Origin: Clostridiales bacterium | GTDB taxonomy: Bacteria; Bacillota; Clostridia; Saccharofermentanales; Saccharofermentanaceae | DNA: 64,000 bases | NCBI GenBank assembly: GCA_017545245.1 | Contig: JAFWPB010000063.1 | Location: forward strand, 62,001 to 126,000 | Reading direction: 5' to 3' | Shown here: piece after piece, positions 63,694-64,000 of the stretch | Position numbering within the stretch: position 1 is the stretch's first letter | Layout: the number at the start of each line of letters is the position of its first letter | The notes under the pieces: generated by a model | What the model was told of the DNA's origin: nothing | Databases searched by the model: none | The model's input: only the letters and a program-made list of their open reading frames with translations | Position numbers and translations under genes: made by a program

Positions 63694-64000
63694 TCAAACC
63701 AGAGTCTTTCTGAGTTCTTCATCAGACAGAGGGCTCAGGTAGGACGGTGCAATATCTAGTACGGTCTTGCAGCCTGTCACGCCTTCCTTGGAAAGACGGT
63801 TGATTGCACGAGCATAAGCAACCAGAACGCCAGCTGTGAATTCCGGGTTGGAATCGAGCTTCAAGCTGTACTCGATGATGTGCTTATTCTCCTTTTCAAA
63901 GCCGGTCACACCGGAACGGAAGCAGAAACCACCATGCGGGATACCGCTGTGATTCTTCTGCAGTTCTTCTTCTGTGATGAAGTGAACGGTTGTATCGTAA
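63694..64000 (-). CDS. ddh: meso-Diaminopimelate dehydrogenase, C-terminal part
   Basis: The reverse frame is open from the window edge to the stop at 63694, giving about 101 C-terminal residues. It contains the family segments TVHFITEEEL, NHSGIPHGGFCFRSG, ENKHIIEYSLKLDSNPEF and GCKTVLDI. This enzyme makes meso-DAP in one step from tetrahydrodipicolinate. The GTG at 63909 is internal, not a start. The 5' end lies outside the window. Confidence 0.9.
   Translation of the reverse strand, partial: YDTTVHFITEEELQKNHSGIPHGGFCFRSGVTGFEKENKHIIEYSLKLDSNPEFTAGVLVAYARAINRLSKEGVTGCKTVLDIAPSYLSPLSDEELRKTLV

Overview
The window looks like a chromosomal stretch from an anaerobic, fibre-degrading member of the Clostridia (Bacillota), probably a gut, rumen or digester organism. 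The signs are strong AGGAGG ribosome-binding sites, T-box and PyrR attenuation, a low-GC Firmicute-type LexA box, the MoxR/DUF58/VWA operon, a YesM/YesN plus LplABC-type sugar uptake locus, and a meso-diaminopimelate dehydrogenase. I cannot place it to genus. I see no prophage, insertion sequence, CRISPR array or rRNA. Almost all of the sequence is coding.

Layout. 1-11 kb holds mostly forward housekeeping genes: a fused ABC transporter, a cysteine desulfurase, a GNAT/flavin-oxidoreductase-like fusion, a PHP phosphatase (reverse), an M18 aminopeptidase, DAHP synthase, and a leucine T-box followed by leuA. 11-20.4 kb is DNA repair and RNA modification: lexA with a tiny divergent membrane-protein gene, then a reverse run miaB-mutS-mutL-miaA-hfq. 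20.4-26.4 kb carries a penicillin-binding-protein homologue lacking its catalytic serine and lysine, the TldD/TldE pair and an acyl-CoA ligase. 26.5-33.6 kb is a complete UMP pathway operon (pyrR-B-C-F-K-D-E plus a YgjP-like metalloprotease gene) behind a PyrR leader. 33.6-38.7 kb is a MoxR-DUF58-VWA-VWA-TPR operon. 38.8-42.8 kb has three tRNAs, galE, asd and a Xer recombinase.

42.8-63 kb is a carbohydrate region. A YesM/YesN two-component system lies upstream of an ABC importer (binding protein and two permeases, no ATPase), a YesL-like protein, an unknown membrane protein and a sialate-O-acetylesterase-like enzyme. Next to it is an arabinose operon: GH51 arabinofuranosidase, a small zinc-ribbon-like protein, a FGGY kinase, ribulose-5-phosphate 4-epimerase and a fucose-isomerase-family protein that appears to take the place of AraA. 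Divergent from it are an ArsR-type regulator and a three-part esterase/GH43/carbohydrate-binding enzyme. None of these glycosidases has a signal peptide, so I infer that acylated arabinoxylan-type oligosaccharides are imported and dismantled inside the cell. The window ends with a small helical protein, a tRNA-Leu and the 3' part of ddh.

Most interesting for follow-up are the 38-residue protein divergent from lexA under apparent LexA control, the apparently inactive DD-carboxypeptidase, the divergent Hfq, the esterase-GH43 fusion with its unusual regulator, paired 22-bp-spaced repeats at the importer promoter, and a perfect inverted repeat in the aroF leader.
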